Assembly: GCA_963707665.1 (NCBI GenBank)
Contig: CAVPQU010000009.1
Location: forward strand, 124,001 to 188,000
Origin: DATJCV01 sp963707665
Lineage (GTDB): Bacteria; Pseudomonadota; Gammaproteobacteria; Burkholderiales; Burkholderiaceae_D
DNA length: 64,000 bases
Direction of reading: 5' to 3'
Position numbers and translations under genes: made by a program. Positions 1 through 9,080 of the stretch are shown here, piece after piece. Every line of letters starts with the position of its first letter. Positions within the stretch are counted from its first letter, which is position 1. The notes beneath the pieces are model-generated. The model was not told where the DNA came from and ran no database searches. It saw nothing but the letters and a program-made list of their open reading frames with translations.

Positions 1-1
1 G

Positions 2-124
2 GTCAATGAAAAAAAATTTGCGGACAAAGCCCCGCTCAAGGGCCGCGCCGGCTCTGGCCATCGCCCAGCCGATGCGGCGCAGTTGAAACCAAAAGCGCAT
101 CGCAAAGGCACGAAGCCCGGGTGA
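2..124 (+). CDS. 3' end of a gene cut by the window edge
   Basis: An open frame enters from the left edge and stops at TGA 122-124, giving the last 40 residues of a protein. The tail is strongly basic and low in complexity (Lys, Arg, Gly, Ala, Pro, ending KGTKPG). Such tails occur on RNA helicases and other RNA-binding proteins, but nothing in these residues identifies the family. The palindromic terminator at 223-251 lies about 100 bases downstream and would fit the end of this transcript. Function unassigned. Confidence 0.45.
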   Translation, partial: VNEKKFADKAPLKGRAGSGHRPADAAQLKPKAHRKGTKPG

Positions 125-222
125 GTTTTTATTTCGCACCGCTGTACACGGCCTAGTGGCGGAGACTCAAGTTTGCTGCGCTGCGATAAAGAGCGCACCG
201 CATGCAAGGGAAAGACGTAAAG

Positions 223-251
223 AGGCCAACCCGATCGGGTTGGCCTCCTTT
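223..251. terminator. perfect palindromic hairpin, likely intrinsic terminator
   Basis: Bases 223-246 form a perfect palindrome with 10-bp arms (AGGCCAACCC and its complement) around GATC, followed on the + strand by CCTTT. The stem is strong and the T-tract short. It sits between the gene that ends at 124 and the cupin gene at 392, so it probably ends the upstream transcript. Confidence 0.6.
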
Positions 252-391
252 AGCACGCGCATGGAAGAGGCAGCGGCGCAATTTTTCACCCTTTCAATCA
301 ATCATATCTGTAGACAGTTACAACGCACTAGCCAAAATCATCGCCGGGCGGCGTAATTCAGGCGTTAAGTCCACTCGCCAGGAACGGAAAT

Positions 392-703
392 ATGTGCACC
401 GACAACCTCTTTCTGAATGCAGCAGCACCGACAGAAGGCGAACGCTTCGACACGCTTCTTCGCCACAAGAATCTGGTCATTGAGCGGATCGTCAGCTCTT
501 CCGTCATTACCCCGCAAGAGTATGTGCAAGACCACGACGAATGGGTGTTGCTGATTCAAGGCGAAGCGCTGCTGCAGGTAGACGGGAAACCCGTTGAGCT
601 CAAGGCGGGTTATCATCTTTTTTTGCCGGCAGGCTTGCCTCACACCGTGGAACGGACGTCGGCGGGCGCAATGTGGTTAGCCGTGCATCTGCACCCCGAA
701 TGA
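392..703 (+). CDS. small cupin-domain protein
   Basis: A 103-residue single-domain cupin (cupin_2 type). The beta-barrel signature is visible: residues 46-57 (QDHDEWVLLIQG) match cupin motif 1, with His48 and Glu50 as possible metal ligands, and the later GYHLFLPAGLPHTVE segment matches motif 2 with its PxG and His. There is no signal peptide, so it should be cytoplasmic. AGGAA about 8 bases before ATG 392 supports the start. Single-domain cupins bind a metal and small ligands and can be enzymes or sensors; the substrate cannot be told from sequence. It stands alone between two intergenic gaps. Confidence 0.8.
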   Translation: MCTDNLFLNAAAPTEGERFDTLLRHKNLVIERIVSSSVITPQEYVQDHDEWVLLIQGEALLQVDGKPVELKAGYHLFLPAGLPHTVERTSAGAMWLAVHLHPE

Positions 704-894
704 CCGGCAGTGCCTGAGCTGATACCACCCATGACGCTGCTCAAGGGCAATCCGTCATGAGGGACTACACTGAAACGGGCTTGGTTCGGGATCAGCACTC
801 CCGATAAAACCCGGGCCTGCTACTCGTGACGCTTTACGCCAGAAAAGCCATGCGTGATTCAACTCCCGCATGATTCATTTCCAAAGGAGCCGCC

Positions 895-1281
895 ATGCCC
901 GTTGAAGCAACGCTAAGCATCAGCCAGCACATCACGCAGATTGGCTTGTTTCTGGTCGCTGCCATCGCCATCTTCGGTGGCGCGCTGCAGATGGTCCTCG
1001 GCCAGCCCGACACGGCGCCGCGCCTGGACAACGTGCACAGGTTCATGGCCGGCGTATATTTGTCGACGGGCCTCATCTGCCTCTGGGCCGGCCTCACCAT
1101 TCGCCAACAAGGATTTCTGATCTACCTGCTCGCCTTGGGTGTGTTGCTGGCAGGCGTGGGCCGCCTGGTTTCCATCAGCAAGGTCGGTTTGCCGAAACCG
1201 ACAGCGGTCTGGCTTGGCTATCTCGTCCCTGAGTTGGTCCTGCCATTCGTCATCGCTGGAGCACATCACGCAGGCACATGA
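895..1281 (+). CDS. DUF4345 family membrane protein
   Basis: A 128-residue protein with about four hydrophobic segments (roughly residues 13-34, 50-67, 73-90 and 104-122). The central stretch around DNVHRFMAGVYLSTGL followed by VGRLVSISKVGLPKP is typical of the DUF4345 family of small inner-membrane proteins, whose function is unknown. AAAGGAG lies 6-12 bases before ATG 895. It is a single gene, followed by a decayed region. Confidence 0.75.
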   Translation: MPVEATLSISQHITQIGLFLVAAIAIFGGALQMVLGQPDTAPRLDNVHRFMAGVYLSTGLICLWAGLTIRQQGFLIYLLALGVLLAGVGRLVSISKVGLPKPTAVWLGYLVPELVLPFVIAGAHHAGT

Positions 1282-1387
1282 ATCAGGCGCGCTGGTATCA
1301 GGCGCTTAAGGCAACCTTGACTAAGCCAAAATGCGTCGTCGTCACGCAAGGTGATCCAGGGGCTTCGGGCAGCATGCAGGGTGCATC

Positions 1388-1540
1388 TGCGCTGGCCTGA
1401 TTAACGATCTGCATCTGGCCATCAGGCCGGTCTTGCTCGGCTCCCGTGAGCATCTATGGGGCGGTATCGATATCCACGCCCTGAGCAATGAATGTGCGGA
1501 CCACGTAGCCGACGAGTACGCAAGCCCAGGCCCTTCTGCA
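1388..1540 (+). pseudogene. relic of a dihydrofolate-reductase-like (RibD C-terminal) gene
   Basis: In the frame of base 1397 the sequence reads LINDLHLAIRPVLLGSREHL, then WGGIDIHALSNECADHVADE. This closely resembles the C-terminal part of the DHFR/RibD_C family, where 'GLIDELHLAISPVLLG' followed by a 'G.D...LGY.C..HV' segment is typical. No start codon, N-terminal two thirds or proper C-terminus is present, and the frame breaks on both sides. It is therefore a decayed fragment. The rest of the 1282-1720 gap shows nothing recognisable. Confidence 0.5.
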
Positions 1541-1720
1541 CAAGCGGAGATGATCTACTCCGCACGCTCGATATGCTGCCGAATGCGCATTCAAGCCGAC
1601 AACTTGCGCAAAGGCCACATATAGTGTTCACCTCCGCACAAATCGTTCCATACTGAAGTCGTTCTGACCAATAACCAAAAACGGTGTGCAGTGCGCAATC
1701 ACCAGCCACCGAAGGAACAA

Positions 1721-3521
1721 ATGAACACCACGATTCTAAAAGCAAAGTTCTGGGACAATCTGGTTCCACTACGCGTCGGTCTTGACGGCGTGCAATTGGC
1801 TGGATGGACGCCGGGGCCGCCGGTCAGGAAAGGACGTAGGCTGCGTACTGCATGCGGATCAGATGATCCCGGTGGCTGACGGGGTGTCGCTGGCCGCGGA
1901 CATGTATACGCCAAAGCGGCCGGGACGCTATCCCGCCGTCGTCCTATTTTCAGCCTATAGCAAAGCGCTGCAGGCCAGCGGCGCACCGACCGGCACTAAT
2001 GAAATCGGCAGCGCCCCGGTGTTCACCGATCGCGGCTATGTGCATATGACCGTCACACGCCGTGGCATGGGCCGCTCGCAGGGTGAAAGCGTCCTGTTCT
2101 TCAACGACACCGACGTCGAGGACCATGCCAAGGTGATCGCATGGGCAGCGGCGCAGCCCTGGTGCGACGGCAATGTCGTGTTGTTTGGAACCTCCTACTT
2201 CGGCATCACGCAAGCGCAGGTGGCGGCGAAGCAGCCGCCGGCACTCAAGGGCTTTTTCAGCATCGAGATGTGCACCGACTATTTCCGGCAAATCGTGATG
2301 TTCGGCGGCGCGCCGCAGACCGATTTCCTGACGCTCTGGATGGGAGCCAATTTTTCCGAATCCCAGTTCAAGCTGCGTGTACCGCCGCTGGTTCGGGCAC
2401 TGGCCAGCCAGGTACTGAACTCACCGCTGCGGCATTGGTGGCGGCCCCAGGTGGGGAAACGGATGACACGCATCCAGGACTGGTTCAAGACCATGACGCC
2501 GACCCGGCCGATGCGCGAACTGTTCGCCAGTTGGGTACTGGACGGCAGGACGCGCGCGTCGAACAGCGTGCCGGCCGGGCCGTCGCGGGAACTCGGCAAC
2601 ATCGTGGTGCCGTTCGTGGTGGCGCAAAACCCCGGCCACTTCAATTTGCATCAGTTCGGCGGCTACGACCTGTTTGAAAACGCTGGGACGCCGAAGGATC
2701 GCAAGTGGCTGATCATCAGCGAGGCCGAGTATGAGTTGCCGGCCTATCACTGGCAGCTCGAAGCGCTGGCGTTCTTCGATCACATCCTGTTTGGCGCCGC
2801 CAACGGCTATGCGGCACAGGCGCCGGTGCGCTACTGGACCGAAGGCGCAAACGAGTTTCGCCGCGCTGCGGATTTTCCGATTCCCGGCGGCGAGCTGTAC
2901 GCTTCTATCTGGCTTCCAACGGCGCCGATGCTGCCACGCATCGCCTGGGCAGCGAGGTCAATGAAACCGGGGGGAACCGTTGGGCCGCCGTGCCGAAGGG
3001 CGCGATGCATCGTACCCGGCTTCGATGAGGTGACCAACCAACTGCTCAGTTACGAAGGCGCGATTGACACCGATGTGGAGTTTTCAGGGCCAATCACAGC
3101 GAACCTGAGGTTCAGCTGTAACGAGATCGATTCGCACGTGGTGGCGCGCCTGGGCCGTATCGACAAGACTGGCGCCTTTCACCTGCTGTCGATGGGAACG
3201 ATACGGCCAGCCTGCCGCAAGATCGACGCCCGCCGCAGCACTGCGATCGAGATCGCCATCGATATCGACGTGCCGCAACCGCTGGTTCCGGGCGAGCCGG
3301 TGATTCTGCGCTTCAGCCTGACGCCGAAGCCAGTACTACTGAAAGCGGGCGAGCGCCTGCGCTTCGACGTGGGGAGCCGTACCGATCTGTTGCGCAGCGA
3401 TGTCAGCCATGGGCACGCGCAATTCGACATGCAGGTGCCGCCCTATTTTTCACGCAATACCGTGCACTACGGGCCGGACAGTTATGTGGAACTCAGTCGT
3501 GTGACACGAAACGCTGCATGA
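1721..3521 (+). CDS. CocE/NonD family alpha/beta hydrolase (X-Pro dipeptidyl-peptidase type), frameshifted
   Basis: CocE/NonD (peptidase S15) hydrolase, a serine esterase or acyl-peptide hydrolase. The uninterrupted frame runs from a TTG at 1782 (579 aa). It contains the N-terminal PVADGVSLAADMY strand region, an oxyanion-type RRGMGRSQG segment, the nucleophile elbow GTSYFG (Ser at about residue 138) and the C-terminal jelly-roll domain ending SHGHAQFDMQVPP. The better start is ATG 1721, preceded by GAAGGA, giving MNTTILKAKFWDNLVPLRV in another frame that must shift near 1830. Between about 2900 and 3015 the conserved reading (RFYLASNGADAATHRLGSEV, then NETGGNRWAAVPKGAMH) also lies in a different frame. 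Three single-base shifts are therefore needed. Sequencing error or real decay cannot be separated here. The physiological substrate is unknown. Confidence 0.75.
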
Positions 3522-3622
3522 GGCTGGCAAGGCGCTGTGCATGAAAATCCCAACTGAGGCATTTACTTGAGCAGCATGATCTGGGCAGATTGTGCTGGGT
3601 CATTACCTCCACGCGCAGGGTT

Positions 3623-3664
3623 GAGGAAAGGCTCAAGCCCTTTCCTCTTGAGGACTTCTTTTTT
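3623..3664 (+). terminator. hairpin plus T-run after the hydrolase gene
   Basis: GAGGAAAGG at 3623-3631 pairs with CCTTTCCTC at 3639-3647 over a 7-base loop, and a run of six T follows at 3659-3664. The T-run is 11 bases from the stem, so this is a plausible but imperfect intrinsic terminator. The rest of the 3522-3886 gap shows no recognisable gene. Confidence 0.4.
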
Positions 3665-3886
3665 CATTCGGCGGGCGGCCAGCATGACAATTCGCATTTC
3701 GCCGTGACGGCAGCGCGGCTAGGATGGGTGCGGCTGGCGTGCGTGCTGCTGCAGCTTGGCAGCAGGTGGCGGATTCAAAAAAGCAGGGGTATGTTTTTAT
3801 TTTGTAATTTATACGCCCATAATTAGGTATCAATTCAGGGAGTATATGAAATCGGAAGCCGATACACGAGCTTGAAAGGAAATCAC

Positions 3887-4360
3887 ATGGATGCCTGGCT
3901 ATGGAGCCGCGTACTGCACGTACTCGGGGTCGTGATCTGGATTGGCGGCGTCGGCTTCGTCACGCTGGTGCTGCTGCCGGCCGTGCGCAGGCAGCCGGAC
4001 CAGCATCAGCTGTTCGAACAGGCCGAGGGCCGCTTCGCCTGGTGGGCGCGTGGCACCACGCTGGTGACCGGGCTGTCCGGTTTTTACATGCTGTACCTGA
4101 GTCATGGCTGGGGGCGCTTTGCGCAGCCCGGCCAGTGGTGGCTGCATGCGATGGTGGCAGTCTGGCTGATCTTCACGCTGATGCTGTTCGTGGTGGAGCC
4201 GCTGGTGCTGCATCGGCTGTTTCGCCGGATCGCGCAGCACGATCCACGCGGGCTGATGCTGCGCATCCAGCGCATGCATGTCTTTCTCCTGCTGATCAGC
4301 CTGATCACCGTTGCCGGCGCGGTAGCCGGCAGCCACGGGGGCAATCTGCTGGCGTGGTAG
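3887..4360 (+). CDS. four-helix inner-membrane protein with conserved histidines (CopD/DUF2269-like)
   Basis: A 157-residue integral membrane protein with four predicted helices. His residues lie in or at the helices: RVLHVLGVVIWIGGVGF, LYLSHGWGRF, WWLHAMVAVW and RMHVFLLL. This pattern resembles CopD/DUF2269-type proteins, in which His may bind haem or copper, but the family assignment is by appearance only. ATG 3887 is chosen over the TTG at 3872 because AAAGGA (3875-3880) sits at normal Shine-Dalgarno distance from it. The gene is isolated between a hairpin and a repeat element. Confidence 0.6.
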   Translation: MDAWLWSRVLHVLGVVIWIGGVGFVTLVLLPAVRRQPDQHQLFEQAEGRFAWWARGTTLVTGLSGFYMLYLSHGWGRFAQPGQWWLHAMVAVWLIFTLMLFVVEPLVLHRLFRRIAQHDPRGLMLRIQRMHVFLLLISLITVAGAVAGSHGGNLLAW

Positions 4361-4383
4361 CGAATGCGGTCCGGAATCAGGTT

Positions 4384-4462
4384 AACGACACTGGGCCTCC
4401 CGCGCAGGGCGCGTTTGCGCTTGCATGCGCAAACCGTTCCGCAGGCAGACAGCAGGCTGCGT
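4384..4462. repeat. dispersed repeat, copy A
   Basis: This about 79-base stretch is nearly identical to 5260-5341. Both begin ACGACACTGGG and share GCAGGGCGCGTTTGCGC, an 8-bp GTTTGCGC/GCGCAAAC hairpin, and CCGTTCCGCAGGCAG followed by CAGCAGGCTGC. The two copies lie on either side of lolA in the same orientation. It looks like a non-coding, REP-like intergenic repeat. Confidence 0.7.
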
Positions 4463-4522
4463 GAGATCGCTGCACACCCTACTACCCTACGCGGGGCGCG
4501 AGGGATATGGATGCCGTGAGCG

Positions 4523-5200
4523 CTAGTTGTTGAAGACGTCGGCGCCCTTCGGCACTACGAACTTGAACTGCTGCGCCGGCAAGGTTGGATTTTTTTCAAA
4601 TTTGGAAAACGTCAGCAGCGATACCTGGCCGAACGAATCGCGCAGCTCCATCGCATGCGGCACGCCGTCCTTCAAGCCGATGCCGATCCGGTCGAAGGTC
4701 GTATCCTTGGCTTTCGGCGTCGCTTCCAGCCATTCGAGGCCATCCTTGCTGCCACCTTCCTTTAGAGCGAAATTTTTTTCCAGGTCGTTGCTGCCAAACA
4801 GGATCGCAGCCGGTGACGAACCAAGCGCGTCGCCCAGCTTCCTGACCGTGACCTGGTTCAAGTCCTTGTCGTAGATATAGAGTTTGTCGCCGTCGGCTTG
4901 CAGCAGCTGTTCGTAGGGTTTCTGATACAGCCAGATGAACTTGCCGGGGCGGGCGAAGATGAAGCTGCCGGTCGAGGCACTGGACACCTTGGCGTCCGTG
5001 CCGGCACCGGTGGTTTTCACCAGGCGCTGGCTGAATTCGCCCTTGGCGGATTGGGTGCCGGCGACGAAGGATTTGAACTGGTCGAGGGCGCTGGCGTGGG
5101 CGAAGACAGGAGAGCATGCGATCAGCAGTGCTGCGGCCTTTAGCGCGAACTTGGCGAAGCGGTCGCGAACGATAGGGCCGCAGCAAGCCTGCCCGGCCAT
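4523..5200 (-). CDS. lolA: outer-membrane lipoprotein carrier protein LolA
   Basis: LolA is the periplasmic chaperone that takes lipoproteins from LolCDE to LolB at the outer membrane. The frame gives about 225 residues from ATG 5200. An N-terminal hydrophobic segment ending SPVFAHA is the signal peptide, and the mature protein starts near SALDQFKSFVAGTQSAKGEF. The family pattern FSQRLVK, then TGSFIFARPGKFIWLYQKPYEQ, LYIYDKDLNQVTV and the C-terminal QQFKFVVPKGADVFNN fits LolA along its length. The frame stays open to 5536, but that part overlaps ftsK and repeat DNA, so a start near the signal peptide is preferred. It lies downstream of ftsK on the same strand, the usual ftsK-lolA order. Confidence 0.9.
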   Translation of the reverse strand: MAGQACCGPIVRDRFAKFALKAAALLIACSPVFAHASALDQFKSFVAGTQSAKGEFSQRLVKTTGAGTDAKVSSASTGSFIFARPGKFIWLYQKPYEQLLQADGDKLYIYDKDLNQVTVRKLGDALGSSPAAILFGSNDLEKNFALKEGGSKDGLEWLEATPKAKDTTFDRIGIGLKDGVPHAMELRDSFGQVSLLTFSKFEKNPTLPAQQFKFVVPKGADVFNN

Positions 5201-5216
5201 GCCATGCTGCCCCACC

Positions 5217-5372
5217 CCGTCATTCCCGCGCAGGCGGGACTCCAGTGGCTTGGTTGGTAAACGACACTGGGTCCCCGCTTGCAGGGCGCGTTTGCGCCTG
5301 CAAGCGCAAACCGTTCCGCAGGCAGGCAGCAGGCTGCCTGAATTCCCTGCTCCACCCTGCGCGGGAACGACA
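5217..5372. repeat. dispersed repeat block, copy B with palindromic element
   Basis: Two joined elements. Bases 5222-5241 carry the palindrome TCCCGC-GCAG-GCGGGA followed by CTCCAGTGG; the same core occurs at 5223-5239 and again at 35030-35047. Bases 5260-5341 are the second copy of the repeat at 4384-4462, with a GTTTGCGC/GCGCAAAC hairpin and a CAGGCAG/CTGCCTG hairpin. The block ends with another GCGCGGGAACGAC motif. It fills the gap between ftsK and lolA. Confidence 0.65.
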
Positions 5373-5417
5373 AACCTGTTTTGCATTTGAATCAAAATTG
5401 TTCCTTGTGCAGAATTA

Positions 5418-7754
5418 TTATTCCGAAGCGTTCCCGGCCGGAACCAGGATTTCGCGGTTGCCGTTGGATTGCATAGTGGATACGAGTCCGCTCTGCTCCA
5501 TTTGTTCCAGCAGGCGCGCCGCGCGGTTGTAACCAATGCGTAAATGGCGTTGCACCAGCGAGATCGAGGCGCGTCGGTTTTTCAGCACGATCGCCACCGC
5601 CTGGTCGTACAACTGATCGGCTTCGCCGCCACCTCCGGCCGCGTCGCCCACGCCGCCCTCCATCCCGTCGTCCAGCACGCCGCCTTCCAGGATGCCTTCG
5701 ATGTAATTCGGCTCGCCCTGCGCCTTCAGGTGATCGACCACGCGATGCACTTCGTCGTCGGAGACAAAGGCGCCATGCGCCCGCATCGGCAGGCCGGTGC
5801 CGGGCGGCATGTACAACATGTCGCCCATGCCAAGCAGCGTTTCCGCACCCATCTGGTCGAGAATCGTGCGCGAGTCGATCTTGCTGCTGACCTGGAACGC
5901 CATCCGGGTCGGGATGTTGGCCTTGATCAGGCCGGTGATCACGTCGACCGAGGGCCGCTGCGTGGCCAGAATCAAATGGATGCCGGCGGCACGCGCCTTT
6001 TGCGCGATGCGGGCAATCAGCTCTTCAACCTTCTTGCCGACCACCATCATCAGGTCGGCCAGCTCGTCGATGATGATGACGATGGTCGGCAGTTTTTCCA
6101 GCGGCTCCGGCGCGTCCGGCGTCAGGCTGAACGGATTGGGAATTTTCTCTTCTTTGCGTTCTGCCTCGACGATCTTGGCGTTGTAGCCGGCCAGGTTGCG
6201 CACGCCCAGCTTGGACATCAGCTTGTAGCGCCGCTCCATCTCGCCTACCGCCCAGTTCAGCGCGTGGCCGGCTTGGCGCATGTCGGTCACCACCGGCGCC
6301 AGCAGGTGCGGGATGCCTTCGTAGATCGACAGTTCCAGCATTTTCGGATCGATCAGGATCAGCCGCACCTGGCTCGGGTCGGACTTGTACAGAAACGACA
6401 GGATGGTGGCGTTGATGCCGACCGACTTGCCGGAGCCGGTGGTGCCGGCTACCAGCAGATGCGGCATCTTGGCCAGATCCGCCACCACCGGATTGCCGGC
6501 AATATCCTTGCCCAGCGCGATCGTCAGGCTGGAAGCGCTGTCGTGATACACCTTGGAGCCGAGGATTTCGGTCAGGCGCACGATCTGCCGCTTCGGGTTC
6601 GGCAGCTCGAGGCCCATGTAGTTCTTGCCGGGGATGGTTTCCACCACCCGAATCGAGGTCAGCGACAGCGAACGCGCCAGGTCGCGCGCCAGATTGACGA
6701 TCTGGCTGCCCTTGACGCCGGTGGCGGGCTCGATTTCGTAGCGCGTGATGACCGGCCCCGGATACGCGGCCACCACCTTCGCCTCGACGCCGAAGTCCGA
6801 CAGTTTCTTCTCGATCAGGCGGCTGGTGAATTCCAGCGTCTCGACGCTGACGGTCTGCTGCGCCGGAGGTGCCTCATCCAGCAGCGACAGCGGCGGCAAA
6901 TTGGTATCCGGCATCTCCTGGAACAGCGGAGCCTGCTTTTCTTTTTGCACCCGCTCGGATTTCGGTACTGCCACCACTTGCGGTTCGATCCGGATCGGCG
7001 CCGCTTCGACGGTCCGGGCACGCTCCTGCACCACCACGCCTTCGCGCTTGACCGCCGCCAGCATGCCAAGCAGGCGATCCTGGCGCGCCTCGTACAGATT
7101 GCGCAGCCACAGCACGGCATTTTCCAGGGCAGCGCCGATGCGCTCCGCCACCGCCAGCCATGAAACATGGAAGAACAGGCTGAAACCGAGGCAGAACAGC
7201 AGCAGCAGCAGCAGCGTGGCGCCGGTAAACCCGAGCGCGTTCTGCGCGGCGGCGCCGATCAATTCGCCCAGCACGCCACCCGGCGCGCGCGGCAATTGTG
7301 CCTTCAACGTGTACAGGCGCATGTATTCGAGGCCCAGGCTGCCGCTCATCAGCAACACAAAACCGATGGCGCTGATCAAGCCTTCCTGCCGATGCGGCGC
7401 CTCCGGCTCCTTCTGCAGCAAAAATTTCTGCGACAGCCGCCGATAACCGCCCCATACCGAGCGCCCCAGCAGGACGCACCACCACCAGGCGGAAAAACCG
7501 AAGATGAACAGCAACAGGTCCGCCAGCCAGGCGCCGACCCGGCCGCCCCAATTGCCAAGCTTGGGCACCAGATTGGCATGTGACCAGCCCGGATCTGCCT
7601 TCGAATAGCTCAGCAGGATCATCAGCAGGTAGAGGGTCAGCACCGCCAGCACCAGCCAGCGTGCCTCGTACAGCAAGCGCACCAGCCGGCTCGGCAGGGG
7701 CTGGGCGCGTGGCGCCGACGTGTTGCGGGTATAGGCTTGGGTTGTTCTAGTCAT
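5418..7754 (-). CDS. ftsK: DNA translocase FtsK
   Basis: FtsK anchors to the division septum and pumps chromosomal DNA to allow XerCD/dif resolution and segregation. The 778-residue protein has four N-terminal membrane segments (residues about 30-200), a short linker (about 200-300), and the RecA-like motor with Walker A GTTGSGKS at 437-444 and Walker B IVIIIDELADL at about 558-568. The C-terminal winged-helix gamma domain (about 700-765, RASISLVQRHLRIGYNRAAR) reads KOPS sites. The length matches short-linker betaproteobacterial FtsK proteins. It is divergent from trxB, with lolA downstream, a common arrangement. Confidence 0.95.
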   Translation of the reverse strand: MTRTTQAYTRNTSAPRAQPLPSRLVRLLYEARWLVLAVLTLYLLMILLSYSKADPGWSHANLVPKLGNWGGRVGAWLADLLLFIFGFSAWWWCVLLGRSVWGGYRRLSQKFLLQKEPEAPHRQEGLISAIGFVLLMSGSLGLEYMRLYTLKAQLPRAPGGVLGELIGAAAQNALGFTGATLLLLLLFCLGFSLFFHVSWLAVAERIGAALENAVLWLRNLYEARQDRLLGMLAAVKREGVVVQERARTVEAAPIRIEPQVVAVPKSERVQKEKQAPLFQEMPDTNLPPLSLLDEAPPAQQTVSVETLEFTSRLIEKKLSDFGVEAKVVAAYPGPVITRYEIEPATGVKGSQIVNLARDLARSLSLTSIRVVETIPGKNYMGLELPNPKRQIVRLTEILGSKVYHDSASSLTIALGKDIAGNPVVADLAKMPHLLVAGTTGSGKSVGINATILSFLYKSDPSQVRLILIDPKMLELSIYEGIPHLLAPVVTDMRQAGHALNWAVGEMERRYKLMSKLGVRNLAGYNAKIVEAERKEEKIPNPFSLTPDAPEPLEKLPTIVIIIDELADLMMVVGKKVEELIARIAQKARAAGIHLILATQRPSVDVITGLIKANIPTRMAFQVSSKIDSRTILDQMGAETLLGMGDMLYMPPGTGLPMRAHGAFVSDDEVHRVVDHLKAQGEPNYIEGILEGGVLDDGMEGGVGDAAGGGGEADQLYDQAVAIVLKNRRASISLVQRHLRIGYNRAARLLEQMEQSGLVSTMQSNGNREILVPAGNASE

Positions 7755-7917
7755 AAGTCACGGCGGATGATGCGGTTTCCGGGCTACTGGCAAGCAGCGT
7801 TCTGAATCGGCTGGGCAGTGGGATTATGCACCCGGCAGGCGGGGACCGGCGCTGCATATGCCAATTATGCGGATTGTCGGTGCCTGGCCGCTCCCCATGT
7901 CAGCCTGGCAGGTCGTC

Positions 7918-7923
7918 TATAAT
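7918..7923 (+). promoter_or_regulatory. possible -10 box upstream of trxB
   Basis: TATAAT lies about 120 bases before the trxB start in the gap shared with divergent ftsK. A convincing -35 box at the right distance is not obvious, so this is a weak call. Confidence 0.25.
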
Positions 7924-8042
7924 CTTAACCACTTCCGGTGCAAACCACCTCAATATTGCCTTGCGTTTGTAATTTGGCCGCCAGGCCGCATCTGTACTAC
8001 GTGGCACCGCATTTTTACTCATTTGCCTCTCATATGGATTTT

Positions 8043-8999
8043 ATGGCTACTCCCAAACATGCTCAAGTATTGATCCTCGGTTCCGGCCCGGCAGGCTATA
8101 GCGCCGCGGTGTATGCCGCACGCGCCAACCTGAAGCCGGTGATGATTACCGGCGTCGAGCAAGGCGGCCAGCTGATGACCACCACCGATGTCGAAAACTG
8201 GCCTGGCGATGCGCTCGGCGTGCAGGGTCCGGAGCTGATGCAACGCCTGCTGCATCACGCCGAACGCTTCAATACCGAGATCATCTTCGACCATATCCAC
8301 ACTGCACACCTGGCGGAAAAGCCGATGCGCCTCAGCGGTGACAGCGGCGACTATACCTGCGACGCGCTGATCATCGCCACCGGCGCCTCGGCGCAATATC
8401 TCGGCCTGCCCTCCGAAGAAGAATTCATGGGCAAGGGCGTGTCGGGCTGCGCCACCTGCGATGGCTTCTTTTACAAGGAACAGGAAGTCGCGGTGGTCGG
8501 CGGCGGCAATACCGCGGTCGAGGAAGCGCTGTACCTGTCGAATATCGCCTCGAAGGTCACGGTCATCCATCGGCGCGACAAGTTCCGCGCCGAGCCGATC
8601 CTGGTCGACCGCCTGATGGCGCTGGTCGAGAGCGGAAAAGTCGAGATCAAGTGGGACCACACGCTGGAAGAAGTCGCGGGCGACCAGAGCGGCGTCACCG
8701 GCATCACGATCCGCTCCCGGCACACCGACGCCTTTTCCACCGTCAAGGTGCACGGCGTGTTCATCGCGATCGGGCACAAGCCGAACACCGGCATCTTCGA
8801 GGGCCAGCTGGACATGGAAAACGGCTACATCGTCACCCGCTCCGGGCAAAAGGGCATGGCCACCGCCACCAGCCTGCCGGGCGTGTTTGCCGCCGGCGAC
8901 GTGCAGGATCACATCTACCGGCAGGCGGTCACCAGCGCCGGCACCGGCTGCATGGCGGCGCTGGATGCGCAAATGTATCTGGAGCTGTTGACCAGTTGA
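8043..8999 (+). CDS. trxB: thioredoxin-disulfide reductase TrxB
   Basis: Cytoplasmic NADPH-dependent flavoenzyme that keeps thioredoxin reduced. 318 residues from ATG 8043, the start that aligns with E. coli TrxB (MATPKHAQVLILGSGPAGY). A second ATG at 8034 and an open frame back to 7938 are less likely. Visible features are the FAD-binding GSGPAGY near residue 13, the redox-active Cys136-Ala-Thr-Cys139, the NADPH-binding VVGGGNTAVEEALYL, and the C-terminal GVFAAGDVQDHIYRQAVTSA. Length is normal. It starts divergently from ftsK. Confidence 0.95.
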   Translation: MATPKHAQVLILGSGPAGYSAAVYAARANLKPVMITGVEQGGQLMTTTDVENWPGDALGVQGPELMQRLLHHAERFNTEIIFDHIHTAHLAEKPMRLSGDSGDYTCDALIIATGASAQYLGLPSEEEFMGKGVSGCATCDGFFYKEQEVAVVGGGNTAVEEALYLSNIASKVTVIHRRDKFRAEPILVDRLMALVESGKVEIKWDHTLEEVAGDQSGVTGITIRSRHTDAFSTVKVHGVFIAIGHKPNTGIFEGQLDMENGYIVTRSGQKGMATATSLPGVFAAGDVQDHIYRQAVTSAGTGCMAALDAQMYLELLTS

Positions 9000-9080
9000 G
9001 GCAGTGGGCGAGCGCCTTTTGCCCGCTGATTCGCCGCGCCCTTGTCTCATCGCATCAATGGCATTCCGGAGTTGATCACG

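Noticed and set aside
3590..3826. 78-codon plus-strand ORF after the CocE gene
   Set aside because: Overlaps the likely terminator hairpin, has no ribosome site and no recognisable protein features.
5544..7163. 539-codon plus-strand open frame opposite ftsK
   Set aside because: His/Arg/Gln-rich product typical of the antisense of a GC-rich gene; ftsK itself is certain.
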